The notes: generated by a model from the sequence alone, not told the origin. A stretch of 64,000 nucleotides of DNA from Solidesulfovibrio magneticus RS-1 (GCF_000010665.1 NC_012796.1:2137501-2201500); one strand, 5' to 3'; counted from the stretch's first letter, positions 41,539-50,341 are shown. Numbers and translations: made by a program.

Positions 41539-41568
41539 GAAAAGCGCGTCCTGTCGGCCGCGCTTTTC
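41539..41568. terminator. rho-independent terminator after the phosphoesterase
   Basis: GAAAAGCGCG and CGCGCTTTTC form a perfect stem around a 10-base loop, with T-rich sequence following; A-rich sequence on the other side could make it bidirectional. Confidence 0.7.
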
Positions 41569-41744
41569 TTCGGCCGAAACGGCCAAAAATCCTATGATCT
41601 CACCTTGGCGGCAAGCCTGCCGCCCCGTGTTCTTCAGGAATGCCGGCCCAAAGGCCCGCAACCCAACGCTCCTTCGTTTCGCCCCAACTCCCGCCCGCCG
41701 TAGCAGCCAAGCTCCCGTTGCCCCCTTCACCCCTTTTCCCGTTT

Positions 41745-41783
41745 GGGGGGTCTGGGGGCCTCAGGCCCCCAGCCGCCGGAGGC
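41745..41783. repeat. 39-bp REP-like palindromic repeat, copy 1
   Basis: The centre CTGGGGGCC TCA GGCCCCCAG is a perfect palindromic stem. A second copy at 56947-56985 differs at two positions that restore pairing (T-A here, C-G there). It lies between convergent genes. Confidence 0.65.
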
Positions 41784-41818
41784 ACTCTTTACTCTTCACT
41801 CTTCACTTTTCACTCTTC
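41784..41818. repeat. five tandem heptamers ACTCTTY/ACTTTTC
   Basis: Units of 7 bases run ACTCTTT, ACTCTTC, ACTCTTC, ACTTTTC, ACTCTTC directly after the REP-like repeat and 8 bases before the end of the M32 gene. Non-coding; a slippage-prone tract. Confidence 0.6.
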
Positions 41819-41825
41819 TCTTCCC

Positions 41826-43331
41826 CTAAACCCCATAAATCGCCGAGGCCTTGGCGCGCAGGTGGCGCACCAGGGGGGCGGCGGTGGGCTGCTGGCCGGT
41901 GGCGGCGGCGATGAGCGCCCGAGGGGGCAGTTGGCGGCCCTTGGCGTGGATGTTGGTGTGCAGCCACTGGAGCAGGGGGGCGAAATCGCCGGCGGCCATG
42001 CGTTCGGGCAGGTCCGGGATGGCCCGGCCGGCGGCTTCGAACAGGCAGGCGGCGTAGATGTTGCCCAGGCTGTAGGTGGGGAAATAGCCGAACGCGCCGG
42101 TTGACCAGTGGACGTCCTGGAGGCAGCCCAGGGCGTCGGTGGGCGGGGTGAGGCCCAGGATGGCCTGGGATTTTTCGTTCCAGGCCCCGGGCAGGTCGGC
42201 CACGGCGAGGTCGCCGCGCACAAGCGCCAGTTCGAGTTCGAAGCGCAGGATGATGTGGAGATTGTAGGTGGTCTCGTCGGCGTCCACCCGGATGAGCCCG
42301 GGCCGCACCGCGCCCACGGCTTTGACCATGGCTTCGGGGGAGGTGCCCGCCAGTTGCGGGAAGCAGGCGGCGGCCATGGGGGTGACGTGTCGCCAGAAGG
42401 GCAGGCTGCGGGCCACCTGGTTTTCCCAGAGCCGGGACTGGGATTCGTGGACGGCGAAGGAAGCCGGTTCGCCCATGGGCGTGCCGTAGTGGCCGTTGCC
42501 CACGTGGCCAAGGCTATAGAGGGCGTGGCCGGTCTCGTGGACGGCTCCGAAAAAGGCCTTGGTGAAGTCGGCTGGGTCGAAGCGGGTGGTGATGCGGGCG
42601 TCGCCAGGGCCGATCAGCGTCGAGAAGGGGTGGGCCGAGACGTCCAGGCGCGAGGCGGTGGGCGACAGTCCGATAAGCGCGGTCACCTGGCGCAAGAGCG
42701 TTTCCTGGGCGGCCGTGTCGTAGGGGCCGTCCGGCAGATCGGCCGGGGCCGGGGCGTCCTTGATGCGGCCAAGGATGTCGACGGCGGCGTCACGCAGTTC
42801 GGCCAGGACCGGGGCGATGGCGGCGGCTTTTTCGCCGGGCTCGTACAGGTCGAGCAGGGCGTCGTAGGCTTCGGTCTGGTAGCCCAGGGCCTGGGCCTTT
42901 TCCCGGGACAGGTCGAGGAGCGTTTGGAGATGGGGGGCGAAGGCCTGGAAATCGTTGTCCTTGCGCGCCAGTTCCCAGGCCCGCTGACCGGTGCTGGCGG
43001 CCTGGGCCAGGGCCACGGCCAGGGCTTCGGGGATTTTCACGGCCTGGTCGTAGTCGCGGCGCAGCTCCCGGATGTTGGCCGCCTCGGGCGTGGCCGGGTC
43101 GGCGGTCAGTTCCGAGCCTTCGCAGTCGGCCAGCCACTGGCCCATGGCCGGATCGCAGGCCCGACGGTGGAGGATGGCGGTCAGCGCCCCGATCTGGTTG
43201 GCCCGGCCGGCATGGGCCTGGGCCGGCAGCATGACCTGCTGGTCCCAACCCAGCAGGCTTAGGGCGGCGATGATGTCGGCCGAGGCCCGGCTGTGGGCCA
43301 AAAGGGCGTCATAAGCTTGGCGGGCGGTCAT
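41826..43331 (-). CDS. M32 family carboxypeptidase (carboxypeptidase Taq type)
   Basis: A 501-residue zinc metallocarboxypeptidase. The active-site HEXXH is VHETGHALYSLGH, with the family's third ligand Glu about 27 residues on in AVHESQSRLWEN; DARITTRFDPADFTKAFFGA and the late IRVDADETTYNLHIILRFELE are further M32 signatures. It removes C-terminal residues of peptides in the cytoplasm. The length is normal. Its start codon overlaps the stop of the upstream lipoprotein gene by 4 bases (ATGA), so they form an operon. Confidence 0.95.
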   Translation of the reverse strand: MTARQAYDALLAHSRASADIIAALSLLGWDQQVMLPAQAHAGRANQIGALTAILHRRACDPAMGQWLADCEGSELTADPATPEAANIRELRRDYDQAVKIPEALAVALAQAASTGQRAWELARKDNDFQAFAPHLQTLLDLSREKAQALGYQTEAYDALLDLYEPGEKAAAIAPVLAELRDAAVDILGRIKDAPAPADLPDGPYDTAAQETLLRQVTALIGLSPTASRLDVSAHPFSTLIGPGDARITTRFDPADFTKAFFGAVHETGHALYSLGHVGNGHYGTPMGEPASFAVHESQSRLWENQVARSLPFWRHVTPMAAACFPQLAGTSPEAMVKAVGAVRPGLIRVDADETTYNLHIILRFELELALVRGDLAVADLPGAWNEKSQAILGLTPPTDALGCLQDVHWSTGAFGYFPTYSLGNIYAACLFEAAGRAIPDLPERMAAGDFAPLLQWLHTNIHAKGRQLPPRALIAAATGQQPTAAPLVRHLRAKASAIYGV

Positions 43332-44077
43332 TTCTTGGCGCTCCTGGCCGGAGCCTTGGCTCCGGCGGCTTTGCGGGCGGCGATCATGCGCTCGTAGAGG
43401 GGCTGATAGAAAAAGCTGACGTCGCCTTCGTTTAAGTCGCGGTGGTAGGCGCAGTAGATGTTGACCTCGCCGAGCTGCCAGGCGTGGTAGAACTTGTCGC
43501 GGTTTTCCTGGGTCGGCGGCCCGTAGGCGCGGGTCAGGCCGGCCAGGGCTTTTTCATAGGCGGCCTGGCCGTCGAAGTTGATCCAGACATGGTAGAACTG
43601 GTCTTTGAAGAATTCGTAATAGGCGTCGCGGACGGGCGCGCCGAGGATGTCCTTGGGGCCTTGGGGCCAGAGGTAGGTGGCGGTGGCGGACTCGGCCGAG
43701 GTCTCGTACTGGGCCATGCCCGATTGGGAGGCGGCTTGGGCGCCCCAGGTCAAGCCGCCAAAGCCGGTGGGCGCGCCGGGGGCCAGTTCCGTCGGAGCGA
43801 GGGAAACATTCGGGGCGGACGCTGCCGGCGGCGTGGACGGTGGCATGGCGGCGGCCGGCGCTGGCGCGGCCGGTTTGGGCGGTTGCGCCCCGGGCGCGCC
43901 GGGGGGCGGCGTGGGTTTGGCTGCTTGGGCGCTGGCTGGTTTCTTGGCCGGCTGGTTGATGGGCGTCCCGCCGCTGACGGGCTTTTCGCCTTGTTTCGGA
44001 GCGGTGCGGGCGGCCGGGGAACAAGCGGCGAGGGCGATGACGAGCAGGATCGCGGCGAGGCGCGGAAAAAAGGGCAT
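43328..44077 (-). CDS. lipoprotein with proline-rich linker, distant relative of two secreted proteins
   Basis: A 249-residue lipoprotein (lipobox LAAC after ILLVIALAACS). A Pro/Ala/Lys-rich linker covers about residues 25-95, followed by a folded domain: TGFGGLTWGA, then AYYEFFKDQFYHVWINFDG, LTRAYGPPT and VNIYCAYHRDL. The FGGLTWG opening and the f-x-v-x-i-x-f / YG-P order recall the proteins at 5038 and 13279. The C-terminus is Lys/Ala-rich. GGAG precedes the ATG. It is co-transcribed with the M32 peptidase, but a functional link is unknown. Confidence 0.78.
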   Translation of the reverse strand: MPFFPRLAAILLVIALAACSPAARTAPKQGEKPVSGGTPINQPAKKPASAQAAKPTPPPGAPGAQPPKPAAPAPAAAMPPSTPPAASAPNVSLAPTELAPGAPTGFGGLTWGAQAASQSGMAQYETSAESATATYLWPQGPKDILGAPVRDAYYEFFKDQFYHVWINFDGQAAYEKALAGLTRAYGPPTQENRDKFYHAWQLGEVNIYCAYHRDLNEGDVSFFYQPLYERMIAARKAAGAKAPARSAKK

Positions 44078-44154
44078 GGGACACTCCGGACGAGACGGTC
44101 GATACGCTGCGGCAATGTAGCCAAAGCGCCGGGGAAAGGAAAGGGACGCGGCGT

Positions 44155-44910
44155 TTATTGTTGGGGCGGCGGCGCGAAGCCGTAACGTCCGAGCGTCGCC
44201 ACGCCTTGGGGCGAGGCGAGGTAGCTGATGAAGGCGGCGGCCAGCTTGGGCTCGGCCGTCTTGGCGGCCACGGCGGCCACGTAGGTGACGGGCGAGGGCA
44301 GGGGAACCGGCGCGGCCACGGCCACGGCCTTGCCAGCCGAGGCGGCGTCGGTGGCGTAGACAAAGCCGGCGTCGATTTCGTCCTTGGCCAGGGCGGCCAG
44401 GACATGGCGCACCGAGGGGTAGTAGACCAGCTTGGAGGTCAGGGCGAACCACAGGGCCTTTTGCTGCAAGGCCCGCTTGGCGTAGCGTCCGGCCGGCACG
44501 GATTCGGGGTTGCCGACGCCGATGCGGCGCACGCCGCCGCGAGACAGGCTGTCGAGATTGTCCACCTTGGCCGGATTGCCGGCCGGCACGGCCAGCACCA
44601 GGTCGTTTAGGGCCACCACCCGCAGCGTCGCGCCATCGACCCGGCGGCGGTCCACGGCCAGGGTCATGGTTTCGGGGTCGGCGCTGACGAATACGTCGTA
44701 GGGCACGCCCGTGCCCAGGCGTTCAAGCAGCGTTCCCGAGGCGGCGAATTCCATGGCGAGGGTGTCGCCGGGATGGGCGGCCTCGAAGCCGGTTTTGCAG
44801 TCGGCCAGGGCGTTGGTAAGGCTGGCGGCGGCGAAAACGGTGATGGAACCGGCCGAGGCAGGGAGACTGGCGGCCAGGATGAGGAGGAGCGCGGCGAACA
44901 GGCGTTTCAT
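44155..44910 (-). CDS. modA: periplasmic molybdate-binding protein ModA
   Basis: A 251-residue substrate-binding protein for molybdate/tungstate import. The signal peptide is residues 1-20. Oxyanion-binding segments are FAAASLTNAL and FAASGTLLERL near the start, GNPESVPAGRYAKRAL in the middle and FVYATDAA late, all canonical for ModA. No permease or ATPase gene adjoins, so this is an orphan binding protein that must use transporter subunits encoded elsewhere, possibly those at 50-53 kb, which have their own binding protein. An inverted repeat (44927-44943) lies directly upstream and may be the binding site of a metal-responsive regulator. Confidence 0.93.
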   Translation of the reverse strand: MKRLFAALLLILAASLPASAGSITVFAAASLTNALADCKTGFEAAHPGDTLAMEFAASGTLLERLGTGVPYDVFVSADPETMTLAVDRRRVDGATLRVVALNDLVLAVPAGNPAKVDNLDSLSRGGVRRIGVGNPESVPAGRYAKRALQQKALWFALTSKLVYYPSVRHVLAALAKDEIDAGFVYATDAASAGKAVAVAAPVPLPSPVTYVAAVAAKTAEPKLAAAFISYLASPQGVATLGRYGFAPPPQQ

Positions 44911-44926
44911 GCGGGAACCCCGGGAG

Positions 44927-44943
44927 TGCTGTTTGCTACAGCA
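44927..44943. promoter_or_regulatory. inverted repeat upstream of modA
   Basis: TGCTGT-TTGCT-ACAGCA is a perfect 6-5-6 dyad about 17 bases before the modA start. Together with the following GCATAG it shares the CTATGC/GCATAG hexamer with the tunR upstream dyad. Candidate operator; inference. Confidence 0.45.
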
Positions 44944-44970
44944 TAGCCCATGGCGGCCCGAAACAAAAGG

Positions 44971-44997
44971 GCCGGCCGGGAGCGCTTCCCGGCCGGC
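44971..44997 (-). terminator. terminator of the porin gene
   Basis: GCCGGCCGGGA and TCCCGGCCGGC pair perfectly around a short loop. Read on the minus strand it is followed by CCCTTTTGTTTC, 30 bases after the porin stop. Confidence 0.78.
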
Positions 44998-45026
44998 TCG
45001 CTCAGTTCATGTGGGCAACAAGGGGT

Positions 45027-46466
45027 CTAGTACCAGTACTTGAGTCCCAGGGCCACCTTCCAGGCGTCCTGGACGTTGCCGGTGAAGTCGCGGGAGGTGG
45101 TGTTCCAGACGCTGCCCTTGGGGTTGCCGTAATGGGCCCAGCCGGTTTCCATGACCAGGGCCAGGCTCTTGTCGTAGATCCAGTACTTGGAGTCGATGTT
45201 GACGCCCAGCAGATACTCGCCGATGGCCAAGTCCTTGCCCATGGTCAGGTACTTGCCATTGCCGCCGGAAGCGGTGACGGCCTTGCGCAGGCCGGCAGCG
45301 GAGTTGGTGCCCCAGGCGGCGGCGAAGGTCACGACATGGCTGAGCTTGTCAATTAACGAGACGTTGTCCAGGGAGGCGGACAGACCCCAGGAACCGATGG
45401 GGTTGGCCAGCATGGTGTCGTTGGTGAATTCCTGGCCGCTCTGGTACAAAAACGAACCGCCCATGCCCCAGTAGTTGGCGATGGTGGGGATGCGCTCGGA
45501 ACCGTTGCGGATGCTCGAATCCTCGCCCGAGCTCCACCAGCCTCCGATCATGGGGGTCATGAAGGTCAGGCCGGTGTACTTGACGCCGCCGTCGATGAAC
45601 CAGCCGTGGCGCTGGTTGCGCTGCCGGTCGCCCATGGCTCCTTCGCCGTAGATCACGTCGCTGTAAAAACGTACCGGGTCGAGGGCGTCGACCTCGAACA
45701 TGGAGCCGGCCCACCAGTAGTTGGACTGGTTCTGGTTGTAGCCCGAGGGAGACAGGAAGTAGCCGCCCGAGACCACGCCGTACTTGATGGAATCAACGGT
45801 CAGGCTGGATTTGCCAACCACGCTGGCCATGGCCCAGGGCGTGGCCTTGGAGCCTTCCAGGGTGATGGGCAGGGTCAGGAAGAAGGCGTCGAACTCGTCG
45901 TCCACCTGGGTGGTGGTGGTGTCGTAGGTGCGATTGGCGTCGATAAGGCGCGTGTAGCCGAGGTTGGCGGCCAGCGTGTCCTTGATCAGCGGCGCCTTGA
46001 TGGTCAGGGCGGCGAAGGTCTTGTTGTTGTTCTTGGAGGCCAGGATGGGCGAATCGTAGAAGATCGCGGCATGGGGCAGGGAGATGGGCTGCAGGCCGGC
46101 CGTCACCTGGATGTCGGTGTCGGGCACCTTGAACTGGAGATAGGCTTCCCAGACAGTGATGGACACTTCCGGGTTGGCGGCGGTGAAGGTTCCGGTACCC
46201 TAGGTCTGGTCGCCGACCATGGTGGCCAGGCGGAATTTTACGGCCTCGCTGGCCACGAAGTCGGCGCGCAGGCGGAAACGTTCCCATATTTCAAAGGTGT
46301 CTTCGGTCTTGGTGCCGGTGGCGTTCCAGGAGGTCCAGTTGCGGTTCTCGAAGAACATGCCGTAGACACGGGCGTCGCCGGCCATTTTGACTTCCGTGGC
46401 CGCGTTGGCTCTGGCCACGCCCAGGGCGAGCAGGCAGCAGGCCAGACAGAGCAGGGTCTTTCGCAT
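45027..46466 (-). pseudogene. outer-membrane porin interrupted by an in-frame amber codon
   Basis: A Desulfovibrio-type homotrimeric porin of about 479 codons. The N-terminal 88 residues (46466-46203) carry a signal peptide and the typical GDARVYGMFFENRNWTSWN; then TAG at 46200-46202 stops translation in the same frame that continues, undamaged, for another 390 codons (GTGTFTAANPEVSITVWEAYLQFKVPD to KVALGLKYWY). In homologues as I recall them this position is often Trp (TGG), so one G-to-A change explains it. The rest, including the C-terminal aromatic residue needed for outer-membrane insertion, is intact. It is a recent nonsense mutation, a sequencing error, or a suppressed or recoded stop. 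The start has GGAG upstream. Confidence 0.85.
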
Positions 46467-46545
46467 CGATGCTTCTCCGTTGCGCGATGGGGTTTTCTCC
46501 GAAAAGGACCTGGGGACGATGGTTGTGTATGTTACGGTTCTGAAA

Positions 46546-46606
46546 TTGACAGGACAACGAATCCGTGGTTAGGTAAAACAAGCCGAGATGTCGGCTTTGT
46601 CTTTTT
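46546..46606 (+). promoter_or_regulatory. trpB2 leader: promoter-like box and intrinsic terminator
   Basis: TTGACA (46546) precedes a weak -10 region. At 46580-46597 AAGCCGA and TCGGCTT pair around GATG and are followed by TGTCTTTTT. No plus-strand gene lies upstream to be terminated, so this terminator sits in the trpB2 leader and suggests attenuation. No Trp-rich leader peptide is visible. Confidence 0.5.
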
Positions 46607-46665
46607 GGATAAAGAGCCGCCCTGGCGGACCGGGGGGCGAAATTACTCGTAAGGTGGAGAATTGC

Positions 46666-48009
46666 ATGGAGATGAAGATCAATCTGCCTGAGGCGGAGAT
46701 GCCGACGCAGTGGTATAACGCCCTGCCCGATCTGCCCACGCCCCTGGCGCCGCCCCTTGATCCTCAGACCAAGGAGCCCGTGACCCCCGAACAGCTGGAA
46801 GTCATCTTCCCCAAGGCCGTCATCGAACAGGAAATGTCGCCGCAGCGTTGGCTGCCCATTCCCCAGCCGGTGCTTGACGTCTACCGCCTCTACCGGCCCA
46901 CCCCCCTTGTGCGCGCCAAGCGTCTGGAAGAAGCTCTCGGGGTCAAGTGCAAGATCTATTATAAAAACGAATCCGTTTCGCCGGCCGGCTCCCACAAGCC
47001 CAACACCGCCATCCCCCAGGCCTATTACAACAAGGCCGAAGGCGTGCGCCGGCTGGCCACCGAAACCGGGGCCGGCCAGTGGGGCACGGCCCTGTCTTTC
47101 GCCTGTTCCATGCTGGACATGGAATGCACGGTCTATATGGTGAAGGTGAGCTACGACCAGAAACCGTATCGGCGCATCCTCATCAACGCCTACGGCGGCG
47201 AAGTCTTTGCCTCGCCCTCCCCGCGCACCCAGACCGGCCGGGCCATGCTCGAAAGCGACCCCGATTGCACCGGTTCGCTGGGGCTGGCCATCTCCGAAGC
47301 CGTGGAAGACGCCGCCACCCACGCCGACACCAAGTACGCCCTGGGCAGCGTGCTCAACCACGTGCTGCACCATCAGACCATCATCGGTCTTGAAGTCGAG
47401 AAGCAACTGGCCATGGTCGGCGACAAGCCGGATTACCTGGTCGGCTGCGTGGGCGGCGGCAGCAACTTCGCCGGCCTGGTCCTGCCGTTTTTGCCGCGAA
47501 AGCTGGCCGGCGAGGCCATCGAGTTCATCGCCGTGGAGCCGCAAGCCTGCCCGACCCTGACCAAGGGGCAGTTCCGCTACGACTACGGCGACGTGGCCAA
47601 GCTCACGCCCCTGCTCAAGATGCACACCCTCGGCCACGCCTTCATGCCGGCCCCCATCCATGCCGGCGGGCTGCGCTACCACGGCGACGCGCCCATCGTG
47701 TGCAATCTGGCCGCCGAAGGGTTGGTGAACGCCCAGGCCTACTACCAGACCGAGTGTTTCGAGGCAGCCAAGCTGTTCCTGCGCACCGAGGGCTTTCTGC
47801 CCGCGCCGGAGACCTCCCATGCCATCAAGGGCGCCATCGAGACCGCCAAGAAGGCCAAGCCCGGCGAGTCGGTGGTGTTCCTCTATTCCGGCCATGGCCT
47901 CCTCGATCTGGCGTCCTACGACGCCTTTTTGCAGGGCAAACTCTCCGACTTCGCCTATCCCGAAGAGCATATCGCCGAGGCTCTCAAGGCCTGCCCGACC
48001 GTCGGGTAA
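46666..48009 (+). CDS. trpB2: tryptophan synthase beta chain, TrpB2 type
   Basis: A 447-residue PLP enzyme of the TrpB2 subgroup, which joins indole (or a precursor) and serine to give tryptophan, often without the alpha subunit. The Schiff-base Lys is in AGSHKPNTA, the phosphate-binding glycines are in [13 protein letters not shown], and [11 protein letters not shown] and the closing [11 protein letters not shown] fit. The longer N-terminus and the HKPN form separate it from TrpB1. It stands apart from any trp operon, as TrpB2 genes often do. The start has GGTGGAG upstream. A leader terminator suggests regulation by attenuation, and a strong terminator follows the gene. Confidence 0.94.
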   Translation: MEMKINLPEAEMPTQWYNALPDLPTPLAPPLDPQTKEPVTPEQLEVIFPKAVIEQEMSPQRWLPIPQPVLDVYRLYRPTPLVRAKRLEEALGVKCKIYYKNESVSPAGSHKPNTAIPQAYYNKAEGVRRLATETGAGQWGTALSFACSMLDMECTVYMVKVSYDQKPYRRILINAYGGEVFASPSPRTQTGRAMLESDPDCTGSLGLAISEAVEDAATHADTKYALGSVLNHVLHHQTIIGLEVEKQLAMVGDKPDYLVGCVGGGSNFAGLVLPFLPRKLAGEAIEFIAVEPQACPTLTKGQFRYDYGDVAKLTPLLKMHTLGHAFMPAPIHAGGLRYHGDAPIVCNLAAEGLVNAQAYYQTECFEAAKLFLRTEGFLPAPETSHAIKGAIETAKKAKPGESVVFLYSGHGLLDLASYDAFLQGKLSDFAYPEEHIAEALKACPTVG

Positions 48010-48060
48010 AGCGATTCCCGCCGCCGCCCTATACGGCGGCGGGGCTTGGCAAGAACGGCA

Positions 48061-48092
48061 GCCCGCCGGACCACGGTCCGGCGGGCTTTTTT
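48061..48092. terminator. rho-independent terminator between trpB2 and tunR
   Basis: GCCCGCCGGAC and GTCCGGCGGGC pair around a short loop, followed by TTTTTTC. A second hairpin (CCGCCGCC/GGCGGCGG) lies at 48020-48042. Confidence 0.88.
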
Positions 48093-48099
48093 CATGCGG

Positions 48100-49284
48100 C
48101 TACGGGATGTTGATGATGACGCTGAAGGCCTTGAAGGAAAACCACACCGTGTCGCCTTCCTTGAGGTCCAGGCTCTCCACGGATTCGGCGGTGATAAGCG
48201 CGCACATGGGCGTGCCGTCGAGGAGTTCGCCCATGATCTCCACAGCCACGCCGTCGCCCCGGATGCCCGTGACCTTGCCGGAAAAACAGTTGCGGGCGCT
48301 GGTCTTGGCCTTGTTTTCGTCCTTGGCCAGAAGCACCCACGGGGCCTTGACCAGGGCGGTGACCGGCTCGGCCTCGGACAGGCCCAGACGGTCGAAGCTC
48401 TCGTTGGTGATGACCGCCACGATCTCCTGATTGGTGGTGGTGGTCATGGAAATTTCCGTGAAAAGCGGGCTTTTACGCACGCTCGAAACGGCTCCGAAAA
48501 ACGTGTTGCGGGCGCTGGTCTTCATGCGGGTCTCCTTGGCGACGCATCGGCTGACGATGCGTTGGCAGTCGGCGTCGGAAAACGAACAGTAGATGGAGGT
48601 CAAGACCACGCTGGAATGGCCGAGCATCATCTGCACCACGGGCAGGGGGACGCCGCTGCGCAGCAGCTCCACGGCCCGGGAGTGGCGCAAGGCCGTGGGG
48701 CTCACCCGTCCCGGCGGCAGTCCGGCCCGCTTGGCCTGCTCGTAGAGCTTGCGGCGCACGAAACCGGGGTCGAGGCGGAACAGTTCCCCCCGCAGGGCCC
48801 GGTTGATGGGGGCCGACGCGAAACGCTCCACATCGTCCAGGAAGTCGCGCGGCATGACGACCTTGCGGGCGGCCTCGCCTTCGTGGTTGGCCGGAAAGCG
48901 CACCGTGCACTTGGTGCGGTCGATGTCCGTGCGTTCGTTGACCGCCAGCACCTCGCCGAGCTTGGCCCCGCTTAAGCGCAGCATGGCGTAGACAAGGCGC
49001 ATGCGCTCCCTGGCCCGGCGGATCGACGGCGTGCGGGCGGCGTCGCGCCAGACGACGAAGGCCTTGGTCAGCCGGTCGAGTTCGTCGGCGTCGAGATAGC
49101 GGATGCCGGACGGCACGCTGAACAAGGCGGCCTGGCAGGCGGCGGTCCCGCGCGGCGTATGCCGGGTCGGGGCGTCGAGATCCTTGCGGGCCAGGGTCGC
49201 GCCGGCATGATCGCACAGACGCCGCAGTGTGGGGACGTCCAGACGATTGACGAGATCGAATATGGTTTCTTCAGCGGTGGTCAT
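48100..49284 (-). CDS. tunR: TunR-like regulator: degenerate tyrosine recombinase fused to two TOBE domains
   Basis: A 394-residue fusion. Residues 60-250 have the tyrosine-recombinase fold, but its catalytic set is eroded: the first Arg is Lys (SGAKLGEV) and HxxR reads TALRH, although a GHSSVVLTSIY segment with a Tyr remains. Residues 255-394 hold two TOBE (molbindin) domains, each starting KTSARN. This is the architecture of TunR, the tungstate-responsive regulator described in sulfate-reducing bacteria, in which the recombinase domain serves as DNA-binding domain and the TOBE pair senses molybdate or tungstate. It is divergent from a unit leading to mod transport genes. A dyad directly before its start suggests autoregulation. 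Confidence 0.88.
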   Translation of the reverse strand: MTTAEETIFDLVNRLDVPTLRRLCDHAGATLARKDLDAPTRHTPRGTAACQAALFSVPSGIRYLDADELDRLTKAFVVWRDAARTPSIRRARERMRLVYAMLRLSGAKLGEVLAVNERTDIDRTKCTVRFPANHEGEAARKVVMPRDFLDDVERFASAPINRALRGELFRLDPGFVRRKLYEQAKRAGLPPGRVSPTALRHSRAVELLRSGVPLPVVQMMLGHSSVVLTSIYCSFSDADCQRIVSRCVAKETRMKTSARNTFFGAVSSVRKSPLFTEISMTTTTNQEIVAVITNESFDRLGLSEAEPVTALVKAPWVLLAKDENKAKTSARNCFSGKVTGIRGDGVAVEIMGELLDGTPMCALITAESVESLDLKEGDTVWFSFKAFSVIINIP

Positions 49285-49308
49285 GGTTGCATTGTCTAGC
49301 GAAGTGGC

Positions 49309-49326
49309 TATGCATTGTAAAGCATA
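49309..49326. promoter_or_regulatory. TunR-like operator candidate
   Basis: TATGC-ATTGTAAA-GCATA is a perfect 5-8-5 dyad 25 bases before the tunR start; it overlaps a second dyad (AAAGC-ATATGC-GCTTT, 49319-49334). Half-site CTATGC recurs before modC (near 50312) and, inverted, before modA. I cannot confirm the published motif from memory. Confidence 0.45.
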
Positions 49327-49409
49327 TGCGCTTTATATCACGAATAATACCCTGTACGTGTCAGTAGTTGTTTGGATTCTGCGTTAACTGTCACTTGTTT
49401 TGTATTTGC

Positions 49410-49436
49410 CGTGTCGTCTATTTGCTCTATGACACG
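49410..49436. promoter_or_regulatory. spaced inverted repeat between tunR and the hydrolase gene
   Basis: CGTGTC (49410-49415) and GACACG (49431-49436) flank an AT-rich 15-base spacer in the divergent control region (49285-49547). Possible regulator site or promoter element. Confidence 0.3.
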
Positions 49437-49547
49437 CAAAGTAGAAAAGTCATGACGCTTCACTTTTTCGAGAAATACGGTATGCCGCAGGGGTGAATTG
49501 GTCCGCGACCCGCTGGGCGAGGGCCGGGAAGTCCCAAAGGAGGCGTC

Positions 49548-50261
49548 ATGGCGACGTTTGTCTGCATCCACGGAGCATTTCAGGGCGGTTGGGTCTGGCG
49601 GGAGGTCGCCAAGGCCCTGGCCGCCCTGGGTCATGAGGCCTTGGCCCCGACATTGTCGGGCTGCGGCCATCTGGCCCACGCCCAGGGGCCGGGGCTGGGC
49701 TTGGCTACCTATGTCCTCGACGTCGAACAGTTTTTCGAGCTTGAGGATCTTGAGGAGGCCATCCTCGTCGGCCACAGCTACTCCGGGATCGTCTGCGCCG
49801 GGGCCTTGGCGGGGATCGCCCCGCGTCTGGCCGGGCTGATCTACGTCGATGCCCTGTTGCCCAAGGCCGGCGACAGTTTTACCGGCATGGCCGGCGAGCC
49901 GTTTCGGGCCATGCTGGACGCCCGGGTGCGTGACGGCTGGCAGGTGCTGCCCTGGGACGCGCCCCTGTTCGGCGTGGCCGGCGATGCCCGGGAGTCCTGG
50001 TTCCTGTCGCGGCTGTTTCCATTCCCCCTGGCCGGGTTCACCGACCCCACGCCGGGCGAAGCGCCGGCCTGGCCGGCCAAGCGCCACTATGTGCGCTGCG
50101 TCGCCAACCCCAATCCCATGCTGGCCGCCAACGCGGCCCGGGCCGAAGCGGCCGGGTTCGCCATGCAGGCCATGGACGCCGGCCACTGCCCCCAGATCAC
50201 GGCTCCGGTGGAGCTGGCCCGGGTGCTGGCCGCCATCGCCGAGACCATTGTCGCGGCCTGA
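49548..50261 (+). CDS. alpha/beta-hydrolase (esterase/hydroxynitrile-lyase-like)
   Basis: A 237-residue serine hydrolase. The oxyanion-hole segment is VCIHGAFQGGWVW, the nucleophile elbow is LVGHSYSG and the catalytic His is in MDAGHCPQI near the C-terminus; a short cap covers about residues 105-170. The family resembles the EstC/salicylate-esterase/hydroxynitrile-lyase group, which act on small esters or cyanohydrins. The start follows AAAGGAGG. It precedes the mod transporter genes by 80 bases in the same direction, but has no evident role in metal uptake. Confidence 0.88.
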   Translation: MATFVCIHGAFQGGWVWREVAKALAALGHEALAPTLSGCGHLAHAQGPGLGLATYVLDVEQFFELEDLEEAILVGHSYSGIVCAGALAGIAPRLAGLIYVDALLPKAGDSFTGMAGEPFRAMLDARVRDGWQVLPWDAPLFGVAGDARESWFLSRLFPFPLAGFTDPTPGEAPAWPAKRHYVRCVANPNPMLAANAARAEAAGFAMQAMDAGHCPQITAPVELARVLAAIAETIVAA

Positions 50262-50341
50262 CGGCGCGTGTCCGGCAAGGCGAGGTTGCGCGCGTTGCCG
50301 GCGCGAAGCCCTATGCTGCATTCGAGGACGGGACGCGAGAA

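Noticed and set aside
46291-47970. A 559-residue minus-strand frame opposite trpB2
   Set aside because: The plus strand encodes a full TrpB2 with catalytic Lys. The minus frame has no motif and runs into the porin gene.
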